From Maribacter flavus (GTDB taxonomy: Bacteria > Bacteroidota > Bacteroidia > Flavobacteriales > Flavobacteriaceae): DNA of 64,000 nt. The notes under the pieces were generated by a model. It ran no database searches and was not told where the DNA came from. It saw only the letters and a program-made list of their open reading frames with translations. The stretch covers positions 806,001 to 870,000 of the forward strand of contig NZ_VUOE01000001.1 of assembly GCF_008386635.1 (NCBI RefSeq), read 5' to 3'. The translations under genes were made by a program, and so were the position numbers. Position 1 is the stretch's first letter, and each line of letters opens with the position of its first letter. Shown in pieces: positions 41,440 to 49,044 of the stretch.

Positions 41440-43215
41440 CTACTCGCCTATGATATCCATTTTCCTTAATAAAAAAGAGGCGTTCATGTTCTGGCAGATG
41501 CCCTTTTTGAAGATATAGTCAAAATGAAGTTCGTCATTCACAATCTCCGCATCAAAATAGTAGTTTTTAACCTTTGATAGTTTCTTGGCCACCTCGCACA
41601 AGCTTAGGTCATGGGTGGCAATGATCCCCGCAGCACCCGAAGATACCAAACGCTCCACGAACTTCCTTGAGCCTGCGGCCTTATCCGTACTATTGGTGCC
41701 TTTGAGAATCTCGTCCAAGACAACGAAATAACGATCCTTTTTTATTTCGTCCACAATGAACTTTAGCCTTTTCAATTCTGAAAAGAAGTAGGAGGCGTCA
41801 TCCGTTAGGGAATCTGATGTACGCATACTGGTGATCAGTTTTATGGGACTGTATTCCATGGATGCCGCACATACAGGAAGTCCAATATTCGCCATCACAA
41901 TCTGTAAGGAAACCGTTCTCAAAAAGGTACTTTTGCCGGCCATATTGGCCCCCGTGATGATAAAGAAATCGGTTTGCCCTATTTCGTAATCGTTCAGCAC
42001 ACACTTCTTGGGGTCCAGCAAAGGATGCCCGGCCTGCTTGGATTTAATGCATATTCCGTTTTCCTTAAGAATTGGAAAGGTATATCCCGGATGGTTAAAG
42101 ACAAAATTCGCCAAGCTATTATGGGCATCGAAAAAGGCGATACAATCGAACCAAATACCCATGGATTCTTTGTGCTCAGAAATCCATTTTTCAACCTTAT
42201 ATGCCGTATACAGGCCTCTTAGAAACAAGCCGTTTCCAAAAATAAGGTATAATAGATTGTTGTTTTGGTCCAAATCCGACAATAAACCGGCGAATTCCCT
42301 AAGCACTACGGAGTTCTTTTTACCATGGCTTTGTATCCCTCCCTGTTTTTCCTTCAGTAGGGCCGACCCGAATTTTTGCGATTCGATGGCCGCTAGCAAA
42401 CGATTATAGCGTTCGAATAAAGATTGAATCTTACTTGTGCCTGAAACGAGTTTGGTCATTTTTTTGGTAAAGGCACCTGTTATCAATAGCCCCAACAACA
42501 ACCAGTAGAACAATACCGAAGTAGGTAGAAAACCCATAAGCAACAGGCCAAAAAACAGAATACTGCCTCCGGTGTACAGCCACGGTAAAAATCGCATAAC
42601 ACCCGGAACAAAGGGCCTGTAACTGGTTATCCAGTGCAATGCCGTTTGGGTGGTTACTTCCGACTTCGACAACGCCGCGGTGGCGGCAAAATCCTGTCGC
42701 CATTTGGGGATTTGAGCCAATTCCTTCATTGACTCTTGTTTTGCTTCAATTCGGTCCACAGTGTTTTCCTTTAATATGGAAGCTAAGAGTAGGCCGCCTT
42801 CCGGAAGGCTGCTTCTGTTCAGATACTGAAAAAAGGAACCCCTGCCAAAAAGGTCAATATCCTGACTATAAAAATGGGTATCGTCCTTAAATTCATCTCC
42901 TGTTGGAAGGTTTTTATAGTCCCTGTTTAAAACCTGGATCTCGGTTTCATTGATAGCGATCAATCTTTTGAGCTTGTCCCTTTTATACTGTAAATCGGTA
43001 TGCCTAGAGACCAAATAAAGAAAAATGACCATGGCAACGACCAAAACTACCAGGACCATTCTGGTATTCCCATATAAAAAATAAACACCAACAACCGCAA
43101 GTATGAAAACGACCAAACGAACGGTGCTGGAGGCGAGCAATTGTGACTTTACCGTTTCCAATTGCCCCTGGTACGATTTTATTTCATCCTGATAAAAAGA
43201 TAGGGGATCCCTCAT
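41440..43215 (-). CDS. MutS-family ATPase (MutS-like, membrane segments)
   Basis: 591 aa. The C-terminal MutS ATPase domain has Walker A G-A-N-M-A-G-K-S-T-F-L near 420-430, then S-S-Y/M-R-T-S-D-S-L-T-D-D-A-S-Y-F and Walker B V-V-L-D-E-I-L-K-G-T-N-S near 502. The N-terminus contains hydrophobic pairs at about 28-45 and 50-68, and again near 212-252, unlike classic MutS. There is no mismatch-recognition domain. Such MutS-related proteins are common in Bacteroidetes and their role in repair is not established. Confidence 0.85.
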   Translation of the reverse strand: MRDPLSFYQDEIKSYQGQLETVKSQLLASSTVRLVVFILAVVGVYFLYGNTRMVLVVLVVAMVIFLYLVSRHTDLQYKRDKLKRLIAINETEIQVLNRDYKNLPTGDEFKDDTHFYSQDIDLFGRGSFFQYLNRSSLPEGGLLLASILKENTVDRIEAKQESMKELAQIPKWRQDFAATAALSKSEVTTQTALHWITSYRPFVPGVMRFLPWLYTGGSILFFGLLLMGFLPTSVLFYWLLLGLLITGAFTKKMTKLVSGTSKIQSLFERYNRLLAAIESQKFGSALLKEKQGGIQSHGKKNSVVLREFAGLLSDLDQNNNLLYLIFGNGLFLRGLYTAYKVEKWISEHKESMGIWFDCIAFFDAHNSLANFVFNHPGYTFPILKENGICIKSKQAGHPLLDPKKCVLNDYEIGQTDFFIITGANMAGKSTFLRTVSLQIVMANIGLPVCAASMEYSPIKLITSMRTSDSLTDDASYFFSELKRLKFIVDEIKKDRYFVVLDEILKGTNSTDKAAGSRKFVERLVSSGAAGIIATHDLSLCEVAKKLSKVKNYYFDAEIVNDELHFDYIFKKGICQNMNASFLLRKMDIIGE

Positions 43216-43399
43216 GCCATTGCTTACTTCTGAAGTTTCAACAAAAGTAGGGTTTCAAACGCTAAGCAGGTAAATTTATAGGGATTGAATCACTCACATA
43301 ACCAGCCGTTGTTCTGTAGCTCCGAAAATCGAAAACTTGCAGAGCTGGTGGGGGCACGAGATTGGGGAATTATAAATCCGTTTGGTTGCAGGAATTAAA

Positions 43400-43432
43400 A
43401 GACCCCAAAGGTTTAAAAAACCTTTGGGGTCT
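43400..43432. repeat. Palindromic AGACC...AGGTTT hairpin, copy 1
   Basis: AGACCCCAAAGGTTT-AAA-AAACCTTTGGGGTCT, a perfect 15-bp stem between two minus-strand genes. It shares outer and inner blocks with the hairpin at 48,975-49,007, while the middle of the stem differs on both arms together. Confidence 0.8.
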
Positions 43433-43465
43433 GGTTGCATTAACCAAGATTCTTCTTGCTCTTAC

Positions 43466-43825
43466 TTATAATAAGGCATCATATTCCGTCCGAAGCTTCT
43501 TAGGGAACTTCGCTACCACCAAATCATAGGAATGGTCCGTAAGCTCCAGTACCAATTTTGGTGGTAAGTTTTCTAGAAAAAGGGTATTCCAATGGATCTT
43601 GCTCATATGGTAGCCGGGAATGATCTGGCCATCATACTTTTCCCTTAATTCCTCGCCACGATCCGGGTCACACTTTAGGTTCACTTGTGAGGGTACCCGT
43701 TCCAAGCCGCACAACGCAAACATTTTTCCCATGACCTTGAAAACGAGGGTCTTTTCGTCAAAAGGAAATCCTTCCGTTACGCCCTTTTTGGATAAGCAGT
43801 ATTCCCGAAATTCCTCAATGTTCAT
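43466..43825 (-). CDS. MmcQ/YjbR-family protein
   Basis: 119 aa, the normal length. The family pattern is F-P-F-D-E-K-T-L-V-F-K-V near 20-31 with K-M-F-A-L and the closing H-W-N-T-L-F, S-Y-D-L-V. The fold is CyaY-like and is reported to bind DNA; the biological role is unknown. The gene is alone in a minus-strand series. Confidence 0.9.
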   Translation of the reverse strand: MNIEEFREYCLSKKGVTEGFPFDEKTLVFKVMGKMFALCGLERVPSQVNLKCDPDRGEELREKYDGQIIPGYHMSKIHWNTLFLENLPPKLVLELTDHSYDLVVAKFPKKLRTEYDALL

Positions 43826-43892
43826 TGCAAATAATACTATTTAAACCCTAAGGGAAAAAATGCAAATCTTTCTTCTATTTAAGTCCTCCCTT

Positions 43893-43920
43893 CACCTATG
43901 CTGAGCGAAGTAAAAGCATT
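43893..43920. repeat. Dispersed GAGCG-type palindrome, intergenic copy
   Basis: Contains ATGCTGAGCGAAGTAAAAGCAT, with ATGC/GCAT arms around a GAGCG core; related to 29,027-29,052 and 51,355-51,380. Confidence 0.6.
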
Positions 43921-43939
43921 GGAGGGATTGGGGAGGCTC

Positions 43940-44332
43940 TTATATACCTGTTGAGTCGTAAACAATCACTTTCTCCCAAAGATGTTCTGATTCCTCGATG
44001 AAAAGTTTATGCGGGGCTTCATCTTGGTACGCCTGTTGTGCCTCAGCAGATTCGAAGGACACCATCAATGAAAAAGTAAAGGAACCATCCACGACGTCCC
44101 TACTCGCTTTTGGCGGGGTTCCTATGAACTTGGTCTTGGCATACCCGGAATTGTCCAGAAATTTGGACAGGGATTTTACAAAGGCATCCCTATCGGCCTG
44201 ACTATCTGGATTTTTCAACCAAAAAAATACGGTATGGTTGAAATTAGGATCGAATTCTTTCATGTTTTCTTTTGTTTGGCCAAAGGCCATGGTTGTAAGT
44301 ACCAAAAATACTAAAGTTGTTATAGTTTTCAT
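43940..44332 (-). CDS. Exported Dabb-domain (stress-responsive alpha/beta barrel) protein
   Basis: 130 aa with a signal peptide (about 1-18, ending M-A-F-G-Q). The mature part is a Dabb ferredoxin-like domain: N-H-T-V-F-F-W-L-K-N near 33-42, S-L-S-K-F-L, and M-V-S-F-E-S-A-E-A-Q-Q-A-Y near 92. Family members are small dimeric barrels, some catalytic; no substrate can be named. It may be exported to the periplasm. Confidence 0.83.
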   Translation of the reverse strand: MKTITTLVFLVLTTMAFGQTKENMKEFDPNFNHTVFFWLKNPDSQADRDAFVKSLSKFLDNSGYAKTKFIGTPPKASRDVVDGSFTFSLMVSFESAEAQQAYQDEAPHKLFIEESEHLWEKVIVYDSTGI

Positions 44333-44358
44333 GTGATTGTATCCGTAGTTTGATAAGT

Positions 44359-44982
44359 TTATTGTTCGAGTAGTCTCTTGTCCTTTTCCGAAATATGCAA
44401 GGCGGAATAATCCAGTTTCCAGCCAATGGTCTCCACGATTTTTTCAATGAGCAAAACCGATTGCAACGCTTCCTTCTTGGCGGTCTCCATGAGTCCGCTT
44501 TCCGGTATTTTTTCCCTGATATGCTTTTTTGCCTCGGTGTTGAGACTTGTCAAATCATCAGGGGTAAAGGTATTGAAAAGTCCGTTTTTAATATCATAAA
44601 ATTCCAAATCGGGCTCAATCGACAAAACCTCAGGTTCTGGAAAATTGGATAGGATAATCTTCCTTTTGCCAGTATCGGCATGCATCAATATTTTATTAAG
44701 ATCGTATCCAATCTGTGCTTTCGCCTTAATGATGATGAGCGCCTTTTTTTTGCTGCTCAAAAGGCTCATAAACCGTTCCCGCGTATTTTCATACTTGTAG
44801 ACTTCGGCAAAATCGCCCTCAACCGAAATCAACTTGCAGACACTGCGTATCTTTTCCAATAAAACGGTGGACTGATGCGTGGTAATTTCCTTGCTCTGTT
44901 TTTTTCGGAAGAGGGAAAACAGCCAATACATGCTGATTCCGCCCAAAATAAGGCCCAAAAAGACATCAAGTATATTATCCAT
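44359..44982 (-). CDS. DUF4230 protein
   Basis: 207 aa with one N-terminal membrane helix (about 7-25) and a long soluble part. T-V-L-L-E-K-I-R-S-V-C-K-L near 42, I-I-K-A-K-A-Q-I-G-Y-D-L and I-I-L-S-N-F-P-E-P-E-V match DUF4230. Function unknown. The start overlaps the end of the DUF4260 gene by 8 nt, so the two are co-translated. Confidence 0.82.
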   Translation of the reverse strand: MDNILDVFLGLILGGISMYWLFSLFRKKQSKEITTHQSTVLLEKIRSVCKLISVEGDFAEVYKYENTRERFMSLLSSKKKALIIIKAKAQIGYDLNKILMHADTGKRKIILSNFPEPEVLSIEPDLEFYDIKNGLFNTFTPDDLTSLNTEAKKHIREKIPESGLMETAKKEALQSVLLIEKIVETIGWKLDYSALHISEKDKRLLEQ

Positions 44983-45334
44983 TCCTTTTTCCTATCTCCC
45001 CTAAATGGGTGTATTTAAATCCCTTATTGTATTTAAGTCCATACCCAAAAATCCGGTCCATAGATGCGTGCGCGAACAGTATTACCCCAATCATCTGAAC
45101 GACCGGCATGGAAAGGTACATCCCCAAAAAATACAAAAGTATGGCAATTCCCTTATGGTGAAAAAGATTATAGCCTATGGCCCCAACCTTTTCGTTCATC
45201 AGATAACCGAGCATGCCAATATCCGGCGTTAGCAGCAGTACAAAAAATAACCACCAAGGGTAGCCCAATAGTCCGTACATAAAGATGCCCAGCACGAACA
45301 TGGCCACTTCCTCCAAACTCAATAAATTCCTCAT
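44975..45334 (-). CDS. DUF4260 membrane protein
   Basis: 119 aa with three to four hydrophobic helices (about 8-32, 34-46, 58-72, 76-92) and the family pattern P-D-I-G-M-L-G-Y, Y-N-L-F-H-H-K-G and A-H-A-S-M-D-R-I-F-G-Y-G-L-K-Y. The conserved H and D residues suggest a membrane enzyme, but no activity is known. Its start overlaps the cyclase gene stop by 4 nt. Confidence 0.88.
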   Translation of the reverse strand: MRNLLSLEEVAMFVLGIFMYGLLGYPWWLFFVLLLTPDIGMLGYLMNEKVGAIGYNLFHHKGIAILLYFLGMYLSMPVVQMIGVILFAHASMDRIFGYGLKYNKGFKYTHLGEIGKRNG

Positions 45335-46083
45335 ACTTCGGTAATTTTAAACAACACTGGTCTGCTTGGGCTGGCATCATTCACGAACGGCGCTACCTGT
45401 AGGTTCAACAAATACATTCCGTCGGCTACCTCGTTGGGCACAAAAATAAATTCCGTAATGGTGGCCTCCTTTCGTATGTCGCCGTTCATGTTCCAAAAGG
45501 TTCGATGGCAACGCAAGGCACCGCCATCCCTTTCCTTATCCACGGATGGTAGGTCTACCAATAAATGGTCTATACCGCTGTTGACCAAAAATGTCATGGC
45601 ATCCTCCATAAAATAAGGGGGATTGCTATTGGAATACTGTTTTGAGAACTTTTCCTTGGTGTTGGGCAAGGTGCGTACCACCAAGGCATTCGGTTTTGCC
45701 CCCTTCATGGCATTGCTCAACTGATGCTTGGAAATCACAAAATCGTCCCCCAATTTTCCCGGGGCGATCGTAATGACTTCGGCCAAAAAAAAGTAGTTTT
45801 TCAATTTTTCGTTGACGGAATAGACCTCACGGGTAATATGGCCGTAGCACTCCGTGTGCGTGCCATGGGCATGGGGGTTGAACCAGATATCATTAAAATT
45901 GGTGCTTGCGCCCTGCTTTACGTTACCCGTAAAACCATGTTCCACATGCGGCTCGATCCTGGGATGGTCCACGTACCACGCATTCACATTGGAAATATCA
46001 CCGGTCATGGGTATGGATAAATCCAAAGGTTTGGAAAGGTCTACTTGATAAGTCCTTTTTTTAATGGTTAGGGTCGCTTTCAA
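45331..46083 (-). CDS. Cyclase-family (kynurenine formamidase-like) hydrolase
   Basis: 250 aa. The metal-binding motif H-A-H-G-T-H-T-E-C-Y-G-H is near 71-82 and is close to the family's H-x-G-T-H-x-D-x-x-x-H. V-D-L-P-S-V-D-K near 176 and H-R-T-F-W-N-M near 193 also fit. The family includes kynurenine formamidase and isatin hydrolase; no tryptophan genes are adjacent, so the substrate is open. Confidence 0.85.
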   Translation of the reverse strand: MKATLTIKKRTYQVDLSKPLDLSIPMTGDISNVNAWYVDHPRIEPHVEHGFTGNVKQGASTNFNDIWFNPHAHGTHTECYGHITREVYSVNEKLKNYFFLAEVITIAPGKLGDDFVISKHQLSNAMKGAKPNALVVRTLPNTKEKFSKQYSNSNPPYFMEDAMTFLVNSGIDHLLVDLPSVDKERDGGALRCHRTFWNMNGDIRKEATITEFIFVPNEVADGMYLLNLQVAPFVNDASPSRPVLFKITEV

Positions 46084-46115
46084 AACAATTGTAGATCGGT
46101 TACGTGGTTTGTTTG

Positions 46116-47282
46116 TTATGACAAGTTAATCATAAACAGATCAGCGGCAATTCCATCCGCCAAAAACTTCCCTTTTTTGGTGGTAGAAAGTACATTTTCC
46201 TCCAATACCAACAGGCCTTCTTCCCTAAACTTTTTGGATTGCATCAAAAGATAGTCCTTAAATTTTTCCCCATACTCTTTTTGGATTCGGGTTACGTCCA
46301 CGCCCCAAATGGTTCGAAGGCCGGTCATGACATACTCGTTGTATTTATCCTTTGTGGACAAGGTTTCCGTTTCCATGGGAAGTTCCCCTTTTTCCAGTGC
46401 CTTTATGTATTTGGGGTTGTTGCCGATGTTCCACCCCCTGCGAATCCCGTCAAAGGAATGTGCCGATGGCCCGATACCCACATATTTCTTTTGCTGCCAG
46501 TAGGCCGAATTGTTCTGGGAAAAATAGCCCGGCTTGCCAAAATTGGAGATTTCGTAACAAATAAAACCTTCCTGCAGCAATGTTTCGTACAAGAGGTGAA
46601 AGTGCTCTTGGGCCAGTTCATCACTGGCAGGCCGAATCAATCCTTTGTCCACAAAATTGGCCAATGCCGTTTTGGGCTCTATAGTGAGCGCATAGCTTGA
46701 AATATGGGGCACTCCATAGGAAAGGGCCTTTTCGATGTTTTTTTTCCATCGGTCCAAGGTCATATCTGGCATGCCGTAGATAAGGTCGATGGAAATATTG
46801 TCGAAATGGCGTACCGCATTTTTTAGGGATTCCGATGCTTCATCGGCAGAATGGGCACGGTTCATCAGTTTTAAATCGGTGTCAAAAAAAGACTGTATGC
46901 CAAGGCTCAATCGGTTGATGGGGCTTTTTGCCAATGCCTGGATTTTTTGGAGCGAAAGGTCATCCGGATTGGCCTCCAGGGTAATTTCTGGCGTATCGGC
47001 CACCTTATAATGCTTATAGACGGTCGAGACCAAATCATGGATTTCACCCAATTCCAGCACCGAGGGTGTTCCACCCCCAAAATAGATGGTTTCCACGTTT
47101 TCAGTGGCGAATTCCGACTTTCGTAATTCCAATTCCCTTTTTAAAGCGGCTATCATAGCTTCCTTTTTTCCCAGGGATGTGGAAAAATGAAAATCGCAAT
47201 AATGGCAGGCCTGTTTGCAAAAAGGGATGTGGATGTACAAGCCCCCCCCGCCCCCAAAGGGGGAGCTATTTTCAGTATTCAT
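46116..47282 (-). CDS. hemW: Radical SAM heme chaperone HemW
   Basis: 388 aa from the ATG at 47,280-47,282. The radical SAM motif is C-K-Q-A-C-H-Y-C (C22, C26, C29), with I-Y-F-G-G-G-T-P-S near 63 and L-S-L-G-I-Q-S-F near 130. HemW transfers heme to respiratory proteins and is often misnamed coproporphyrinogen oxidase; the CxxxCxxC lacks the extra Cys of HemN. Residues 6-14 (S-S-P-F-G-G-G-G-G) are coded by a GC palindrome that looks like an inserted intergenic repeat, so the true ancestral start is probably near L15-Y-I-H-I-P-F. Confidence 0.92.
   Translation of the reverse strand: MNTENSSPFGGGGGLYIHIPFCKQACHYCDFHFSTSLGKKEAMIAALKRELELRKSEFATENVETIYFGGGTPSVLELGEIHDLVSTVYKHYKVADTPEITLEANPDDLSLQKIQALAKSPINRLSLGIQSFFDTDLKLMNRAHSADEASESLKNAVRHFDNISIDLIYGMPDMTLDRWKKNIEKALSYGVPHISSYALTIEPKTALANFVDKGLIRPASDELAQEHFHLLYETLLQEGFICYEISNFGKPGYFSQNNSAYWQQKKYVGIGPSAHSFDGIRRGWNIGNNPKYIKALEKGELPMETETLSTKDKYNEYVMTGLRTIWGVDVTRIQKEYGEKFKDYLLMQSKKFREEGLLVLEENVLSTTKKGKFLADGIAADLFMINLS
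47242..47263. repeat. GC-rich palindrome at the hemW start
   Basis: On plus a run of eight C, one G and five C is followed by AAA and five G. CCCCCAAAGGGGG is a hairpin, and the poly-C/poly-G runs could slip during replication. It falls in the hemW N-terminus. Confidence 0.6.
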
Positions 47283-47381
47283 ACGAAGCTGATTTTCAAG
47301 AATCATTTAGCAATTAACAATAAGCAGTTAGCTATTAACAGTAAACAGTTAGCAGTATCATAATCATAATAATATTTTCAA

Positions 47382-47738
47382 TTAACCTTTATTAATTCGT
47401 GTGGACTTCAATATTGAAAACATAATTCTAGATAATTCGTCCGCTCTTTCAAGTAAATCAACAGCAATACTTTTTTCTAAATAATAAGAATCCTGAAGCA
47501 ATCTCAACCAATACTTAGTTTCTAAACTTTCCTTGTAGGCAATGGATATCTTAGAAGAAAAGTCAGCTGTTGAAATAGCACCATTTGCCTCGGCAATATT
47601 AGCTCCAATAGAGGTTCCTGCACGAAGCAGCTGTTTTGAAAGAATGAATTCCCTTTTCTCATCGATAAAAAATCTGGAAGTTTTTACAATCTCTAAAGCA
47701 AATAAATATGACTTTTCAGCTAATGGATTATTTTTCAT
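47382..47738 (-). CDS. Four-helix bundle protein (23S rRNA-IVP/S23 type)
   Basis: 118 aa. Pattern K-S-Y-L-F-A-L-E-I-V near 9-18, Q-L-L-R-A-G-T-S-I-G-A-N-I-A-E-A near 41-56 and K-E-S-L-E-T-K-Y-W-L near 73 matches the four-helix bundle proteins first found in rRNA intervening sequences. Many Bacteroidetes genomes carry stand-alone copies between ordinary genes, flanked by simple repeats. Here A/T-rich TTAGC/TTAAC-type repeats lie on both sides (about 47,310-47,357 and 47,739-47,768), so it may be part of a mobile or cassette-like unit. Function unknown. Confidence 0.88.
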   Translation of the reverse strand: MKNNPLAEKSYLFALEIVKTSRFFIDEKREFILSKQLLRAGTSIGANIAEANGAISTADFSSKISIAYKESLETKYWLRLLQDSYYLEKSIAVDLLERADELSRIMFSILKSTRINKG

Positions 47739-47773
47739 TCATTGTTAATTGTTAACTGATAATTATTCATTGA

Positions 47774-48331
47774 TTAAGTACCTCCAATCTTTCCCGGATT
47801 ACTTTTAATGTAGGATTCCCACCCAGTATACGACTTCCCTACCTCTACCCTGCCTTCATTGTAGAAATGACAGACTGCTGCCGCAAGTCCGTCCGTGCTG
47901 TCCAAATTTTTGGGGAGCGATTTTAAGGAGAGTAGGCTTTGGAGCATTTTGGCCACCTGCTCTTTACTGGCATTCCCATTGCCCGTAATGGCCATTTTTA
48001 TCTTTTTTGGGAGATATTCCGTAATAGGTATCTGCCTGGAAAGACCTGCCGCCATGGCAACTCCTTGTGCCCTGCCCAATTTTAGCATGGACTGGACGTT
48101 CTTGCCAAAAAACGGTGCTTCGATCGCAATTTCATCCGGATGGTAGGTGTCGATGAGTTCAATCGTGCGGTCAAAGATCAATTTGAGCTTGGTGTAGGGG
48201 TCTTCATATTTTTTCAATTGCAGTTCGTTCATTTGGAGGAACTGCATCTTTTTGCCCACTACTTTTATAAGGCCGAAGCCCATAATCGTAGTTCCGGGAT
48301 CTATCCCTAAAATGATTTTTTCTGTCGCCAA
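47774..48331 (-). CDS. ruvC: Holliday junction endonuclease RuvC
   Basis: 185 aa. Catalytic acidic residues are in I-L-G-I-D-P-G-T near 8-15, I-A-I-E-A-P-F-F near 67-74 and S-T-D-G-L-A-A-A near 144-151. R-A-Q-G-V-A-M-A-A-G is conserved in RuvC. It cuts Holliday junctions with RuvAB. The gene follows the TonB-domain lipoprotein gene by 3 nt. Confidence 0.95.
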   Translation of the reverse strand: MATEKIILGIDPGTTIMGFGLIKVVGKKMQFLQMNELQLKKYEDPYTKLKLIFDRTIELIDTYHPDEIAIEAPFFGKNVQSMLKLGRAQGVAMAAGLSRQIPITEYLPKKIKMAITGNGNASKEQVAKMLQSLLSLKSLPKNLDSTDGLAAAVCHFYNEGRVEVGKSYTGWESYIKSNPGKIGGT

Positions 48332-48334
48332 ACC

Positions 48335-48811
48335 TTATTTGGTGTTTAATTGTATGGGTATCTTAAATTTTGTTTTTACCGGAATGCCCCTTTTTAGGGC
48401 CGGGGCGATGGGAGGTATGTTCTTGAGACTTTGGGTGATGATCCCATCAAATTCGGGCATTTGCCGTAGGATGGCCGCATCCTTGATTATCTTTTCGACA
48501 CTGATTTTCCCCTTCGCATCGATGACAAAGATAACATCTACCAGGGCCCCTCGGTCAGAATCAACGGTAAATTCAAATTCCCGCAAGGTATTTTCGAAAT
48601 GGGTCGTCAATTGATGTTCAAAGCATTTTCTCTGTGCCTCTTTGCTGGCCGTTTCATCACATTCCATAAACAGCGGATAGGAATCCACGGAGTTCCAGTC
48701 CATTTCCCGAAGTTCCGCGTTAATCAATTCTTGGGTCCTTTTTTCCTTGGACTGGAAAAGGTTACAGGAACCCAAACTTAAAAAGACCAACAATACCAAT
48801 ATGCGTTGCAT
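48335..48811 (-). CDS. Lipoprotein with TonB C-terminal-like domain
   Basis: 158 aa. The N-terminus ends in L-S-L-G-S-C-N, a lipobox with Cys16. The rest follows the TonB-C pattern seen in the M56 protein at 49,045-50,949: C-x-E-T-x-x-K-x-A-Q-R-K-C-F-E-H near 51-66, V-D-V-I-F-V-I-D-A-K-G-K-I near 91, and I-P-P-I-A-P-A-L-K-R-G near 132. It lies directly upstream of ruvC. A stand-alone periplasmic TonB-C domain cannot act as a normal energy transducer, so its function is open. Confidence 0.75.
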   Translation of the reverse strand: MQRILVLLVFLSLGSCNLFQSKEKRTQELINAELREMDWNSVDSYPLFMECDETASKEAQRKCFEHQLTTHFENTLREFEFTVDSDRGALVDVIFVIDAKGKISVEKIIKDAAILRQMPEFDGIITQSLKNIPPIAPALKRGIPVKTKFKIPIQLNTK

Positions 48812-48974
48812 GACACCAAATCTATGGTGGAAATTACAAATTTTTGACGGGTTTAGTTTTTGGAAAAGTGGATTTCTGCCTTGAGATCGGAAATGCGTTT
48901 GGTTGCTATTTTGGTAAGGTAAGCTGTATCAATTACCAGTCTAATAATTTATATAGAAAGTATTTTGAAGTATT

Positions 48975-49007
48975 AGACCTGTCAGGTTTTGAAAACCTGA
49001 CAGGTCT
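48975..49007. repeat. Palindromic AGACC...AGGTTT hairpin, copy 2
   Basis: AGACCTGTCAGGTTTT-G-AAAACCTGACAGGTCT, a perfect 16-bp stem in the gap between two minus-strand genes. Related to 43,400-43,432 with matched changes on both arms. Confidence 0.85.
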
Positions 49008-49044
49008 ATAATTATAAGAACAACCTATCCAGACCATTTTTTAT

